Assembly (NCBI GenBank): GCA_024811115.1
Contig: JAKOGH010001195.1
Span: 789,168 to 853,167, forward strand
Origin: Terana coerulea
Taxonomy: Eukaryota; Basidiomycota; Agaricomycetes; Polyporales; Phanerochaetaceae
Direction of reading: 5' to 3'
DNA length: 64,000 nucleotides
The notes beneath the pieces were generated by a model. The model was not told the origin of the DNA and made no database searches. It saw nothing but the letters and a program-made list of their open reading frames with translations. Every line of letters starts with the position of its first letter. Within the stretch, counting starts at the first letter, position 1. The position numbers and the translations under genes are program-made. This document shows, in pieces, positions 22,930 through 35,486 of the stretch.

Positions 22930-24007
22930 CTACTGGGGCCTGGGTTTCGTCGTTGCTAGGCTTCCAAGGTTCACGACCTTCGGCAGTGGTGTAATGTAAA
23001 CTGAGTATCGCTTCTGCGGGGCATCCGATGCGAGGTTTGCGCAGTCGCCAAAAATGTTCGAAAGGGCGCCGTAGAGGCCAGACGCGACGGTCTTGTCAAT
23101 TTCCCTAACGTCCTGCTCTGCTTCGAGGTACCTCTTCACCAGACACCGCCGAGCATCTTCAAGCCTCTCACCAACAACCTTGACCGCTGGGTGGAGATGT
23201 AGCCGGTTTTTGAGGTAGCGACCCACCAGGAATGTTCTGATGCGGTCCGTACTGTTGAAAAGCAGCTTGCGGCCAAATGCGTGTTGGGCAGCAAGGCGAA
23301 GTCGTCGCTGATCCTCGTCTTCCACAAGCAAGGGGTCCGCTATGGCACCTGTATAGACCAATTCCACGTCCATATAGAGCACGTAATAGGCCATCAACCA
23401 CCAAACGGATTCAAGGTCATGAAGCGGATTATATGACCAGGCCACGTCTTCGTTCCACCCAAATTGGGGTAAGAACAACCACTCTTGATCTGAGGACTCG
23501 ACTGACATGAAGTCCGCCGTGCCCTGCGAAAGCAGGCGAATATGAGCATTTATCGAAGAACGCGATCGCAATGTCATACCGTGTACAGTTCATGGCGGCC
23601 GCTGTCATCTTCATTCATTGTCTTGGCGCAGTCGAGGTCTATGAGCTGGACAACGCCTTGATGAAATAGGATGTTATCATGGCTGATATTGCGGTGGACA
23701 TATCCTAGCTGGTGGAGATCCCGTAGAACTAGTTGTACAGTCAGCCCAAGCAGACCTTCGCGTCTCGAGATAAGTTTGAAGCTGCCGCACCTGTACAGAC
23801 ACCTTGCAACGCGCGGAAGACATCCGCCAAGTTGGTAATGTCACTCAAGGTCGTACAAACCGCACCGAGGACGGGTCGGCGACTCAACCGCGGATGGAGA
23901 CTCGCCGGATCTGCGCTACTTGAACGAGAGCGTTGATTACCCGTCGGATGCAAAGTCTGGGAGAGGCATTTTCCAAAAATTAACCCGACGTTGGGGCTTT
24001 CGGTCAT
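22930..24007 (-). CDS. FunK1-type fungal protein kinase, probably inactive; N-terminus uncertain
   Basis: Exons 23797-24007, 23580-23728 and 22930-23523 join in phase (317 residues from the ATG at 24007). The catalytic loop is GYVHRNISHDNILF: the usual HRD is HRN, so the catalytic Asp is replaced by Asn. It is followed by VQLIDLDCAK in place of DFG. Typical FunK1 features follow: TGTADFMSVES and YNPLHDLESVWWLMAYYVLY. Most FunK1 proteins are much longer, so the N-lobe may be encoded further upstream (24008-24272), where I could not fix exons, or may be lost. Substrates of this mushroom-expanded family are unknown. Confidence 0.68.
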
Positions 24008-24342
24008 AGTCTGCTCTAAATAATGGAAGCATATCGGGCTCAGTCACATGTTCCAGGAGAAAAAATAACAAGACAAACATACAAGCAAAGAAATCCCGAA
24101 CAGACAAAATGTCTTCATGGACGCAGATCATGTGCGTTTTACAGAAGAGTGAGGCGCGCGTGGTCAACCTCAGTTCTTTGAAACTCCTACCAATCTGGAC
24201 TTGAATCAGTAAGCCACGAGAGTCAATGTGAACAGTACCAGCTGAGACTGCAGATTGCACACTTGCGCGCATCTTTCAAATTGTAAGTTCTAGTTCCTAT
24301 CCTACAACAGTCCATACTATGCAATCACCACATACCCATCAT

Positions 24343-27300
24343 TTACGGTTCATCATCAATAAATATCTTGTCCACATCCTTCCAGCTCTCCGCCTTTCCG
24401 TCCGCCGTCGCCCGCCACACCTTCTCCCGCTCGACCCAGTACTCCAGCTTGTCGTCCACGCGCGCAGGGGTCCAGACGCGCTCGCCCCGTGTCGGGCTCC
24501 GTCTCCGCCGTGAACCAGCGCGGCCGGTGCGGCGGCAGCCGGCCGTCCTCGCGGGCCTTGCGCGTCGCGCGCTGGAAGTCCTCCTGCTCGTTCTTGAGCA
24601 CGTTCGCGCGCTCGTACCGCCCGAGCTCGAACGCGCGCTGGTCGGGCCGCAGCCGGCAGTCCGTCGGGCACAGATACGGCTTTGGAGGGTGTCCGCCGGG
24701 CAGTCGTTCAGCGTGATGGCGAAGGGCGTGAGGTTGAACGGCGCCAGTGGTTTCTCTGAGTTTCGCCAGAGGAGAATGTACTCAGGAGCAGAGTTGATGG
24801 CGACGTCTGGGTGGAGGTGACCAATGCCCGTACCGACAGCTCTCGCAACGAGTTGGCTGTTCCATCGGCCGGCGATTTCATATGTCACGTCCCCGTTCAT
24901 ATCGGCAACATACCCGCTGATCTCAAACGCATCGCGGCCGCGCCAACCACGAGGCTTGAAAGTGAGTATACACTGGTCGCCAGTCCGATGATTGGTGACC
25001 TACAATCCCGGTTTATCAGGCATGATTGCAGATTGTAGGCACACAGAAACTCACCACCATATCTCCGAAATGGTCAATGGTCGGAGAGCCAAGGATGAAG
25101 CCGGATATGTTCGTTGTAACCTTCTTCCAGCTGTAGTGCTCAACTACGCGGTTCTCAGAAACAGCGCCCTTTGCCTTGGGATATTTCGGCGCTACGTTCT
25201 CGGGAAGAAGAAGTTCGGCATGGGCGACACCCGTTGGACGAATCTCGAAAGACTTGCCCATAAACTTGTTTTGTGCGTCGACCTATCGGAACATGTTCAG
25301 CAACGGACCTTCAGAAGGGAGTAAGATCCACTACCTCGCCGTAGTAACGCCATGAAGGCGATTCCGCCCAGCACGCAGACATCGGAGGGTGGTGGCTGAC
25401 CTGCTCCGACACATAACGGTACTTCTTGTCCATTCGGACGTACTCAAACGTTTCGCTCTACCAAACACCTCAGTGGAGGCGGGAAAATTAGGGCTCTATA
25501 CGCACCAGCATAGGGTTGAACGGCTTCGCGATACGGCCGATCGTGGAAGAGTAGTTCGACATGGCGAACGCTGCCACGAAGGCGATTCGTCGATGCGGAT
25601 CTGTTTCCGCTGCTGCCGCATCCACTACACCCACAGTGAGTTAGGTGATGTCAGAGGACATGAAATACTTACGACACTCCGAGAACTCCATATCCTCGGC
25701 CTGCGCCGTGTTTGTGAGCTTCGCCAAGGAACGATCGTGCAGAAAACTTACCATACGCTGTAGCATGCTCGTCGGCTCGTTGAAAAACACGGGGAACGAG
25801 ATCTTCGTCAGGTCCTTCCCGATGCTGTTCTTCAGCACCGCCCAGAGGCTCATCGGCGGCCGGTCGTCGCTCGTGATCGCGAGGCGCGGCCGCAGGTGCT
25901 CGTATCCGGCGTACTGCGCCTTGTCGATGAGGGGCGGCAGCGGCGCGCTGGCCCGGCCGGCAAGCGAGTCCGTGACGACGAGCGGGAGCGTGCCCGCCTC
26001 GATCGCGTCGAAGAACTCGTCCTCCTCGTCCGTGTCGACTTCGTCCTCTGCGCCCTTAGGCGATGTCGCGCCCATGATGAGCGAGAACGGCCGCGGCGGC
26101 GGGGAGGCAATGCCTGCTGTCGGACTGAGCGCTGCTCCTGCGGCCAATTGGTGGCGGTTCATAGACGCACGTCGCGCCAACAGTGCAGAGCCCGACGATG
26201 GCGGGGCCACAGGTGCAGTGGTAGCATTAGCCAGAGCGGGTTCGGTAATCGCCGCGGCCATAGGTGTGGGCGCCGTAATGGTCGCAGCCGTCGCTGGAGG
26301 GCTGGGCAGCGGCGAATCGACCGTGACGGCAGGGGGTGACGAAGGGAGCCGCGAGGGCCTGTTGCGCAGCGTGCTAACTGCCGAGTGCATCTCCGAGGCG
26401 GTCAGGTAGCTCGAGCTGTCGACCATCTTGCTGCGCCGCCGCGACTTGTGCCGGAGCTCCTGCTCCATCTGCTCGCCCTCCTTCACGACCGCCTGCAGGC
26501 TCTCCTCCCACACGTTCTGCCGCTCGCGCTCCTTGTCGAGCTTCTCCCGGAACCATTCCTCGCGCTCGCGCGCCATCTGGACGTACTCGGCCAGCATGTT
26601 GTGCACGGCGTTGAACGAGTCCGCTATCGCGCTCTTTGCGTCCGCTGCTCTAGAGTCGACTGGAAGGCCGGCGAGCATATTTGCTGTCAGCTCCATCTGC
26701 GCGAGTGTTGAGTTTCCGTGAAGGTCAAAGACTTGATGATGGGGCGGGTTCTTCTCGGACTGCGCCAGAGATGACGCCTCCGTCTTCTCGCCCTCCAGGT
26801 CGCGTCCATCGGGGTCCTGCAGCGTAGGGCTATCGTCGGGCGGCTCATCTCCGGCGATCGAACTGGGAGCAGACTCTAAGCTACTTGCTTGGTGACTGCG
26901 GCGATGGAACGTGCTGGAGGCTGCTCTGGTAGATGGTGCCAGCGTGCTCGACGCTTCGCTCTCGATACTCGCACGCTCTGACTGTCGCCGTGACCACGCG
27001 ATACTTCTGTTCAGAGCTTGAATCCACCTGGAGGCCTCGACGGGGTGATTTGCCTTGATGTACCACTTTTGCACGCCTGAATTTCCGCGTGTCGGGGTTG
27101 AGTGCACTTCGAAGCGCAGACCACTACTACCAGGTGTTGACTTCAGAACCGCGTTCTTAGTAGATATGGAGCCCCGACTAGCAACGTTTTCATCTTCCTG
27201 GTGATGGAAGTCTGCCAGAGAATGTTCAGCTACTTCGCCATAGTAAGACGGAATGGAGACTGACATGAAAGGACACCATCTTTCAAAAGAAACCAGCGTG

Positions 27301-28428
27301 TGCTGTATCCCTTGGCAACATTGACATACTTGTTAAGGTAGCCCCGCAGCTCAGGAGGCTCGGAAGAGGAGGGCTGCTCTAGCAGCGTTGTGTCTTGGTT
27401 AATAACTGCATGAAAACGCTTCAGCTACCCATCAATGGTTAGACAAATTACATACGCACATTGTCGCAAAAAGACTCGAACGCGATCGTCCTTCGGAAGT
27501 CCATCCGCTACCGCGCGACCCTTCCTATCCCGCACGAAGACATCGGCTCCAGCACGCACAGCCAATTCGACCATACGCAGATCACGTCTTCGGGCCGCCT
27601 CATGCAAAAGTGTTGTCCCACTGGAGTCGTCTGCATAGGCCAAATCTACGAGCTTGCTTCTGGGTGAGGAGAGCAAAGCAATGAGCGGGCCGGGCGGGTG
27701 TTCATTGGTAGCCGACAGAATATATGTTCGCAGTAGAGATCGATATGACGCGTTCAAGAAGGAGCGAGAGTCTGTTATGACATAAGACTAGAGTAAAGCA
27801 TGATGCCGTCTATGACGCACCTTTGATAGCCTTCGTAACTTCCTTCCCCTTTGCCACATCCAAGCATGTCCTGCCTTCAGCGTCTCGTAATGTATCGTCT
27901 ATACCCTCCTGCTCCAATAGCAACGTTACAACATCCAAGCGAGGAAGCGCAGCGGCAAGATGTAAGGCTGTAGTGCCGGAGCCGGTGGGATAGATGGCGT
28001 TTGGAGAAATAGATCGGTGACCGAGCAATAAAGCGACGGTGTCACCTGAAGGCCTGGAGCGGTTAGCGGACGGACTGGAAGCCAAGCGTCGACCTACATG
28101 ATGCGCAACGAATCGCCAGGTGAAGGGCCGCCGCACCAAGGTCTACTTCGCCTTCCGATGAGCTTCGTCTATCCCTACCAATATCAGCGAGAAATGGATG
28201 TATCTGGGCCGGGTCCCCTGCGGAGCAGGATAAGAATCGTTACGGAGATAGGGTAGGGGGTTTCGTACCACTCCGAAGAGCAGAAAGTAGCCTGACTTGG
28301 TACAGGGCGTCATTGTTCCCTGTCCTCGTCAGTCGTACGGTTTCACTCAGTCTCGAAAGAAGCTTAGAAGTACCTGCGTCGCGTGCACGCGCAGGCAGCG
28401 AGGATGAGGTCGAGGATGAGGGAATCAT
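24343..28428 (-). CDS. Oxysterol-binding protein with ankyrin, PH, FFAT and ORD (Osh1-like)
   Basis: Eleven exons: 28269-28428, 28098-28217, 27821-28045, 27460-27771, 27265-27405, 25752-27211, 25673-25700, 25506-25624, 25335-25457, 25055-25282 and 24343-24999, about 1,190 residues. Domain order: ankyrin repeats (GAAALHLAIRCAS, GTTALHLAAALPRLDVVTLL, GTTLLHEAARRRDLRMVELA); PH domain (about 291-395, LRGYLNKYVNVAKGYSTRWF to WIQALNRSIAW); coiled segment; FFAT motif DEFFDAIE (about 718) for VAP binding at the ER; ORD with signature EQVSHHPP (about 873-880). It would move sterol/PI4P between ER and other membranes. In the last exon two offsetting indels occur, at plus-strand TTT 24681-24683 and CCCC 24485-24488. 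They restore KPYLCPTDCRLRPDQRAFEL and keep the normal end VDKIFIDDEP. Confidence 0.92.
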
Positions 28429-29198
28429 GGTGGGTGCTTGTAAGGGTCCAAGCCAGAGGATACAACTTTGCCGTTATGTTCTTTGGCCTCTGCGGCCGAA
28501 ACAGCCTTAGCTGGTCGAGGCCGGCGATCGAGTCTCCGTGAGTGGGTCGGCGTAGCGTGGCCAACAGAATACAGTGGCAGACGTAAATATATAGTGCAGG
28601 TGAGGAGCCGCTGAGACTGCGGAATGACAATGAAATGTAGAGTCAACCTGTGAGTGGTCGGCGAGAGACTGGAGGTAGGTGCCGAGGCTGTGGACCCGCG
28701 GCACTCCAGCAGAAGCGCGCCTTGGGAAATGGTTTAGATTTGTCACATATATAATCCCGGTATGGTGTTATCCCGGTATTCAACAAAAACTCTCCGGTGC
28801 CCTGACTCAGAAAGTCATAGGCATATATGGTGGGCGGGAAGGGGAGGCGGGGTTGTTTGAGTTTACTACCACTTTGGCTGCTCGTTATATACTGCCCCGC
28901 CAAGCTGTCAAAGATGCACGGAAGATCGACCTTCTCCATACTGGGCTGACCGAAGGTGTTCTTGCAATTTCATGACGTCAATTTCAAGTGCCGCAAGTTA
29001 GTCAAATACGAGAACGTTCACCACTCTGCGATGCATAGATAATAGTATGATATTCTTGTTCAATCCACACCCTAATGCCCATAACCCATGAAAAAGTATG
29101 CCGAGTCTTACGATTGTGCAGTCCGACCAGCCTGCATCGTTATGATTGCGGATTGACTGCCGTTAAGCAATAATCTGAAGAACTACATCGTTATACAA
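28429..29198. other. Intergenic upstream of the Osh1-like gene
   Basis: Probable promoter of the Osh1-like gene and 3' region of the next minus gene. No gene supported. Confidence 0.35.
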
Positions 29199-29962
29199 TC
29201 AGTAAATCCGTGCCAACAAATTAAGTTCATGCCACATACCTTCCGCCCTAAATGCTGAGTACATCTCCTGCAGCGTATGCATCGTATCTCTCCGGCCGCT
29301 CATCGCAAATGGCACGTGTGTCTGCCGCCTCCAGTCTGGATGTGTGGCTTGAGCCAATCCTGTGAGGGTAGGTCCCAAGAAATCCCTGACATCTTCCCCG
29401 ATCGAGTCCACTATCGTGTGTTCGATTTGGAGAGCGTGCGACAGAGCGTTCCATGGTGTGATAACTTCTGGGGAGCGTTCAAGTTGAGTCATTCGACTGA
29501 CCTGAGACGTAATCGGCAGGGTATATGTAGGAGAGGATGCAGTGGTACTCGACGGACCACGTGCGCTAGAGAGACCATCCGCCACGAGCTGGTACCCTTG
29601 ATGTTGCGCGATAGCCGTGCGGTAAAGAACGCTAACAGCGTTCGTCACGATAGTAACGGCGGATAGCTAGCAATGCACAGTGTGAGCAATACTCCCGCAT
29701 GCGATAACAGCACAAATTACGAACATTTAGATAATCCGACGCCAAGCTGTTCGGAGCTCCCGACGTGTTGAAGAGTCTCCTGCGTTTCTGCACCCGACTC
29801 AAGATCTACGGTGCGGAAAGAGGGAGTTGGCGAGCCGTTCAAGCTTGCAGGTGGAGTCGGTGGGGAGATGACTATCTTCGGTGTGTCCAGACTCCGGAAA
29901 TGCGCCTCTGGGTATTCGAGAATAGTAGAGAGGGTAGGAAGCGACATGTCACGCCGGTGCAT
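29199..29962 (-). CDS. Hypothetical protein, probably two exons
   Basis: A first exon runs from the ATG at 29962 (or 29947): MSLPTLSTILEYPEAHFRSL, then a Pro/Ser-rich stretch. A second (29199 to about 29668) contains AVSVLYRTAIAQHQGYQLVA, WNALSHALQIEHTIVDSIGE and RDTMHTLQEMYSAFRAEGMW. The intron lies near 29669-29735 with its acceptor at TGCTAG, but no donor I tried keeps phase cleanly, so the junction is unsure. There is no family match I can name. Confidence 0.45.
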
Positions 29963-31174
29963 CGCGAGCGAGAATGGACGGGCGATACAGAGCTTGCTTG
30001 GGCGACCGGTGAAGTCAAGGAAACCTACGATCAGGTGCTGTTGCCTTTATAAGATAGCAGAAAGGGCATGTTGAAGGAACGTACCATGCATTTGTCGCTC
30101 GATACTGCAGTGATGCCCTCGTCACCACAAATTTTCTGACTTCGTGGGTGGCGGGGTCGCGCATTGCTCGGCGTCTGCCGAGTCGTTTGCGCCTACAAGA
30201 CGATATCCGTTCGGCGCAGCCTGTGTGTGGGCGAATATTTCTGGCTTCTCTGACGTTGATAGGCGTGATATTGGCAAGAAGCATACAGCTGATGTGGTCG
30301 CCGGTACCCGTCTCCGCAACAGGATTGGCCCGCCATGCCACGAAGTCATAGGAAGACTAGAAAAAGATGTTAGGCTTCGAAATATGTCACGTCAAGGCTG
30401 CTTAAACGTCGTCCTCTGAGTCAATTATAGAAGGGATTTGCGTTAGGAACGCTTACAGTGAGAGTTGCTTCCCAAAGGAGAACTTGCCAGCTGGCTACAG
30501 GTCATTGCCTCCATTCGACAGCAGGCTGCACAAGCCATCAAAAAGTGACGTTTTACAGAAGCATACATTAGAAGATGAGGTTGTCGCTGTAGTCAGTGGC
30601 TCAAATGCTGGTGGGGGCAGGAGGGAAGGTGCTCTGACTCCTGAGGCGTCAAAGCACCAGTGATGGATGTTACGTGAGAAGAGGCTTTGTGGCGCTTTTG
30701 GGCGCTACGACTTCCTGCCTCTGACCTCCATGTTCCCCAACCCACCGCTCAAACGCGACTTCCCGTACGTTCATCTTCAGTCATTCTCTCAGAAAAGGCG
30801 ATTTATGAGCAACAGCCATGATCACATGTGCTTTTGATATACACCGGCTTGTTACCGCAACGTTTCACATTCTACAATCACGGCACAATCCGAGTCGGAG
30901 GGAGCGCGGACCGTCAGCAGAGCGTTACGCCAAAATATGTTCCCCACCTGGATTTACGCTGATTAGTAGGTCATGATTCTCTACTGGATCAGTCGAAACT
31001 GAGATAGAAGCGCAGTGTGCGGGAGAAATGCGATGCACCCCTCGTCTATATGATTCGAAGGGGCGCACTGTGTGCGACGACGACCCCAGCGAACACCGTC
31101 TTAACAAAGCCATCTAGTCTCACCTCTGGCATTTACTCTCATTTTATTGCACCAACTCCATTGCCCGCCGCGGT
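29963..31174. other. About 1.2 kb without a supported gene
   Basis: Overlapping short frames at 30015-30420 on both strands are not convincing; an upstream exon of the 29199-29962 gene could lie here. The promoter of the oxidase should be at its right end. Confidence 0.3.
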
Positions 31175-32790
31175 ATGCCAGAACTCTCGATTGAAGGCAC
31201 TGTCCTGACACCAACATCCGGACCCGCCTACACCTCGGCCCTCAGTCGCCTCTCTACGCTTTCCTCGCTTCCCGCAGCGTACGTCGCGCAGCCAGCCTCG
31301 TACGGAGATGTGCCCAAGATTATCGCTTTCGCACGGTCGCACGCCCCGCCCCTGGAGCTCGTCGTCAAGGGCGGCGGCGCCCACAGCTCGACGTGGTCCA
31401 GCACCGACGCCGGCGTGGTCATCGACCTCAGCAAGCTCAACGCCGTGACTTTGTCAGATGATAAGTCTACCGTTACCGTGCAAGGCGGGGCGGTGTGGGG
31501 TGACGTGTATGAGGTGACAAGCAAAGCGGGCGTCGAGGTCGTCGGGAGCCCGCTGTGGTTCGTCGGCGTGGGCGGGTTCACCCTCGGTGGTGGATATGGG
31601 CCCCTGAGTGGAATGCATGGGCTGACAGTGGACAACTTGCTGGGCGCGGTGGTTGTGCTTGCCGATGGTCGGATTGTGAGGGCAAGCACGGACGAGGAGC
31701 CCGAGTTGTTTTGGGCCATCCGCGGTGAGTACTGTGTTTGTTGCATCAATTCCGTCGAAGCTCATGGCTGGCTTGTTCAAGGTGGTGGTGGTCAGTTCGG
31801 CGTCGTTGTAGAGTTTACATTCAAGACATATCCGTACTCGGGTCCATACGCGAGCGGAATATTGGCATATCCTGGGATTGAGCTAGACAATGTCTTAAAG
31901 GTCATCAAGGTACTTACGCGACCATTGAATTTGTGACTACACATGACTAAGTGTTCTATTTGCAGGGGTGGCGAGAGACTCAGACTCCTACTGAGAAGAT
32001 CACGCTGCAGTTCTTGAGGCCGGGGCCACATTTCAAAGTGAGCATGCGCTGTACAACCGAAGTTGAATGTACACGTGACGTCAAATCACTTCCTAGCCCT
32101 CCGTTGTCGTGCTGCCATTCATCGCGGACGACGCATCCAGCAGCCGTTCCAGCACAACACTGGCACCCTTCCGTTCTGGCGCAGCAAAACCCGTGCTGGA
32201 TAAAGTCGGCGCGGTGCCCTCAATGCTCCAAGTCTCGCACGGTGCAGACAACACGTTCGCCATGCTCCCGAAGCGCCTACTCATCCGCGGGACGCTGTAC
32301 AGCGACTTGTACGACGAGATAGTGAAGGGTGTGTGGGATATGTGGGTCAAATTCACGGAACAAGAGGACGTGAGGGCATCCGTCGTGCTGTGGGACTTGA
32401 CGCATCCTGCCGCGTTGACGAAGGTCAGTGCTGAGAAAACTGCTGTGAAGACGAGGACGGAGCATTACTGGATGGCCGTTCAAGGACGGTGAGCTTCGTC
32501 GCTACTGATATTGGACTACTCCCGCTGACATCCCTGTGCTCAGCTCTACGACGGACGAAGCCGTTCCGTCTAGTGCAAAGTTCACGTCTTCGGTCGTCTC
32601 GTTCGTGCGCACCAAGAATGCGGAGCTTTCTGGACAAGACCTCGGATTGTTCTTGAATATGAGCCAGGGCGACGAGCAGCCTAAGGACGTCTTCGGAGTA
32701 GAGAACCTAGGTCGGCTGGAGCAGGTCAAAGGGGTATATGATCCTGAGACGGTCTGGAAGAAGGGCATTGTGATCGAGCCACGGGTTTGA
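31175..32790 (+). CDS. FAD-linked oxidase (BBE/oxygen-dependent FAD oxidoreductase-like)
   Basis: Five exons in phase (31175-31724, 31782-31909, 31966-32037, 32097-32488, 32544-32790) give 462 residues. The PCMH-type FAD domain is clear: PASYGDVPKIIAFARSH, VVKGGGAHSS with the His that often carries covalent FAD, VQGGAVWGDVYEV, VGGFTLGGGYGPLSGMHGL and VVVLADGRIVRAS. GGGGQFGVVVEFTF follows. The C-terminal part ends NLGRLEQVKGVYDPETVW, resembling the family's closing region. No signal peptide is visible, so it is probably intracellular. Substrate unknown; relatives occur in secondary metabolism, but no cluster partners are seen here. Confidence 0.9.
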
Positions 32791-33041
32791 CGTAACTCTC
32801 ACTCAGGGTGGGTCTTGTCGTGTTCATGTCATATTGTTCTTTCCAAATCATCCTGGTTCCCCGTAAATATCATACATATGTAACACCGTCGTACGCGAAA
32901 TATCTGTCATTTACGTTCAATTTGCTTTCATGTACACTCAGACAATGCTTGAGAACCTAGGATCGTGGCATTTTTCGATGGTGAAGTCCACTAAAGACAG
33001 ATCTTCAGGAACGGATCAGAGGGATGGCGCATATAGTCAGC

Positions 33042-33444
33042 TTAGTTTGGCGCACCAAGCTCGTCGCCCAGATTTATGACTGCGTGCGCCTTCAGCTCAG
33101 AGTCCCCGGTCACTTTTCCAATAACTTCTGCGTAAGACGTAGATATGTTCTGGCCATTCAGCTGTGAAGAGGCGGGAAAAGGGCAGTGTTCAATGTATGA
33201 GATTTCTCCTAATGTCGGTGACATACCCCCGAGAGCACCACCCTAACCTCACCCTCGTCGCTTGCTTGTAGAACAGCCTCATGGTCGTTCATCTGAGCAA
33301 GTAATAAAAACCTTGAGTTGGTGTAGAATAAAATCGCAGAGAATGTACGCGCACTCGGAGGACCTTGCCTGTGAGGCGAACGATGTGGGTCTTGTATTGC
33401 GGCATGCGGGCAGAGTTGACGCGTGGTGACGTGGCTTCACTCAT
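33042..33444 (-). CDS. RFA3: Replication protein A 14 kDa subunit (RPA3)
   Basis: Three small exons in phase (33355-33444, 33227-33292, 33042-33161) give 91 residues. They start MSEATSPRVNSARMPQYKTH and continue IVRLTGKVL, LQASDEGEVRVVLSG, then NISTSYAEVIGKVTGDSELK and AHAVINLGDELG. That is the single OB fold of RPA3, the smallest subunit of the single-strand DNA binding complex used in replication and repair. It is convergent with the FAD oxidase (250 bp between stops). Confidence 0.85.
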
Positions 33445-34246
33445 AATGTTGCTTGTTGGGGAAAGTAATACGGGATGGCTGTCGGCAAACTGAAAGGGGA
33501 AAGCTCAGGCCTGTAACTGCTCGTGGTGGCGGTGGGTGAGAAGACGCGACTTGCTCTGCGTGACACGGCAATCAATAACACGCGAGTCTCACGTAGGCGC
33601 GTCCGATGACGCGCTGGTTCGAGTCCCCCTCAGTCCTTATTCTGTTTGTGTTCATGCTCATATTTCCTTCACGGCGGCAATAGTCGCAGATATTCAGGGA
33701 ATTACTGATACTACTGCAGTTCTAACTTCTAGCCGTCGAGCAGACGGAGTGCGCGATGCCCCAAAACCGTTACTTATCCACCCGCCGTGCGAGCGCTCAA
33801 ACAATATTTCGTCTCTTTCACCGTCACCATCAACTGCAACAGCCTTGGGAAGAGCCTTGAACTGGCACTCCTATGCTTACCCACTGTGAACGGTTTTCTT
33901 ACAGCTTTCCACTCCACGGCCGTAAGTATGGACCCCTTTCAATGGAGTCTCCACTGACAAATTGGTATAGCTGCTGTGACACATAGGTTACACTGCGCAC
34001 AAGCATTGGCCTGCTCCGCTATGAAGAGTTATCGCCAACTCCATCGATGCAACTCTCAGGTCGGATACCAATATCACAGAAAAGTACTCACACGAGGAAT
34101 GAAATGAAGCTTCTGACCATGCCAGCGCTCGTGGCTATGCCCGCCGTAAGTTCCACTCCGATTAATCTCTACGGTATGAGAGAACATCTGACTCCAGTTT
34201 GCGGGGAATGACTCTCTCTTATGGGCTTAGCATATCCTCTGTGCAG
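33445..34246. other. Intergenic, about 800 bp
   Basis: Contains the promoter of RPA3 and upstream DNA of the hemopexin-repeat gene. An ATG near 34105 begins MKLLTMPALVAMPA followed by a GTAAGT donor. This could be an alternative first exon of the downstream gene, spliced to an acceptor at 34304. Confidence 0.35.
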
Positions 34247-34254
34247 TATATAAG
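34247..34254 (+). promoter_or_regulatory. TATA box of the hemopexin-repeat gene
   Basis: TATATAAG lies about 80 bp upstream of the ATG at 34331, a normal distance for a TATA box and a short leader. Confidence 0.5.
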
Positions 34255-34330
34255 CTCTGCCATGAACGTGCGGCCGTTGCAGTCATTCACCGATCGCCCT
34301 GCAGCCAACTGGCAATAAATCATTATCACC

Positions 34331-35284
34331 ATGGACTCTGTCGCCTCCAACAACGAAGAAACAACCTCCCCCTCTCCCCCTTGAGGTTGCATTGAGCCAT
34401 CTAGCAACGGAGCCCGCGGCGTCGTCCCACTACGCCCCCTCAAGCCGCTCGTGCGTGATTCACCCCACGAACCCTGCACGCGCGTACTTCTTCCAGGACG
34501 GCCGGTACCTCGCCATAAATATCAAGCCAGACACTGTTGCGTGGGGCCCGCGCCCTATTGCTGGCAATTGGCCATCGCTTGTGAAGGCTGGCTTTTTGGG
34601 AGTAGACGCCATACTGCCCCATCCGACGCAGCCCACCCAGGCGTACTTCTTTTATCGTGGACAGTCGGCGTTGATCAACATATTACCTTGTAAGTATCCT
34701 TGATAAACTGTACTCTCAAGGCTACGCGCTTAACAGACCTCCGAACTGCAGCAGACTACATCATCGAAGGCCCTGCCCATATCCACACCCAATGGCCTGC
34801 GCTGGAGCAAGCGGACTTTGGGGTCGTGGATGCTGTGGTACCGAATCCCACCAACATTAACGAGGCGTACTTCTTCTCCGGCGAGTACTACGCGAGGGTC
34901 AACTTCAAGGATGGTGAGCACAACTTCGCTTCCGTAGTCTACCTGGTGCTGAGACAACGTTTTCCGTAACAGGGCATGCAGCCTCCCACATCGGGTTCGG
35001 GCCGAGACGAATCCGAGACAAATGGTCTTCCTTGAAGCAGGCAGGCTTCGAGGTAGTCGATGCGATCCTACCCAACCCTGGGAATAAGCAGGAAGCATGG
35101 TTTTTCTCGGGAGAGCGTTATGCGCGCATTAATATCCATGGTTCGTCATCCTTCGTCTTCTTACCATAAAGCTGTGTTTGAGACCGTAACTACCTTAGGC
35201 ACGAACAATGTGGACCACATTGCCTTTGGTCCCAAAGGTATCCATGCTGGGTGGGCCTCCTTACGCCACGCTGGATTTTGGTGA
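34331..35284 (+). CDS. Hemopexin-repeat protein (four-bladed propeller, PA2-like)
   Basis: Exons: first exon to 34689, then 34737-34913, 34973-35140 and 35199-35284, all in phase from about 34380 on. Each exon boundary falls between repeats. The repeat reads ARAYFFQDGRYLAINIKP, then GPRPIAGNWPSL, then AGFLGVDAILPHP; it recurs as NEAYFFSGEYYARVNF and QEAWFFSGERYARINI. The last repeat ends early at AGFW. This is the hemopexin-like fold seen in plant PA2 albumins and some fungal lectins, which bind ligands such as heme, polyamine or sugar. The ATG at 34331 is one base out of frame with the repeats. An indel in the C runs at 34366-34380 would join them; otherwise the alternative first exon at 34105 may be used. 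Confidence 0.72.
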
Positions 35285-35486
35285 ACCGTGGAAGCGCCGA
35301 AATCGCAATTTTCGCATCTGCTACGGTGTCATATATACTGAATAATCGATACACGTTGTCTATATCCATTACGCGTTACAACAGCATGTTACAAAGAACT
35401 GCATCCCTCGGCGTTCCCGGCCTACTGACCTTTCTGGAAGAAGATTGAGCTATAGTACAAGCACGCCCTGCAGAAAGCCTACCTCG

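Noticed and set aside
24368..26720. Long plus-strand frames opposite the Osh1-like gene
   Set aside because: They mirror GC-rich coding sequence on the minus strand and have no protein features.
33560..33645. Possible tRNA: GGTTCGAGTCC looks like a tRNA B box
   Set aside because: The flanking bases do not form a T stem, and no matching acceptor strand or A box is found upstream.
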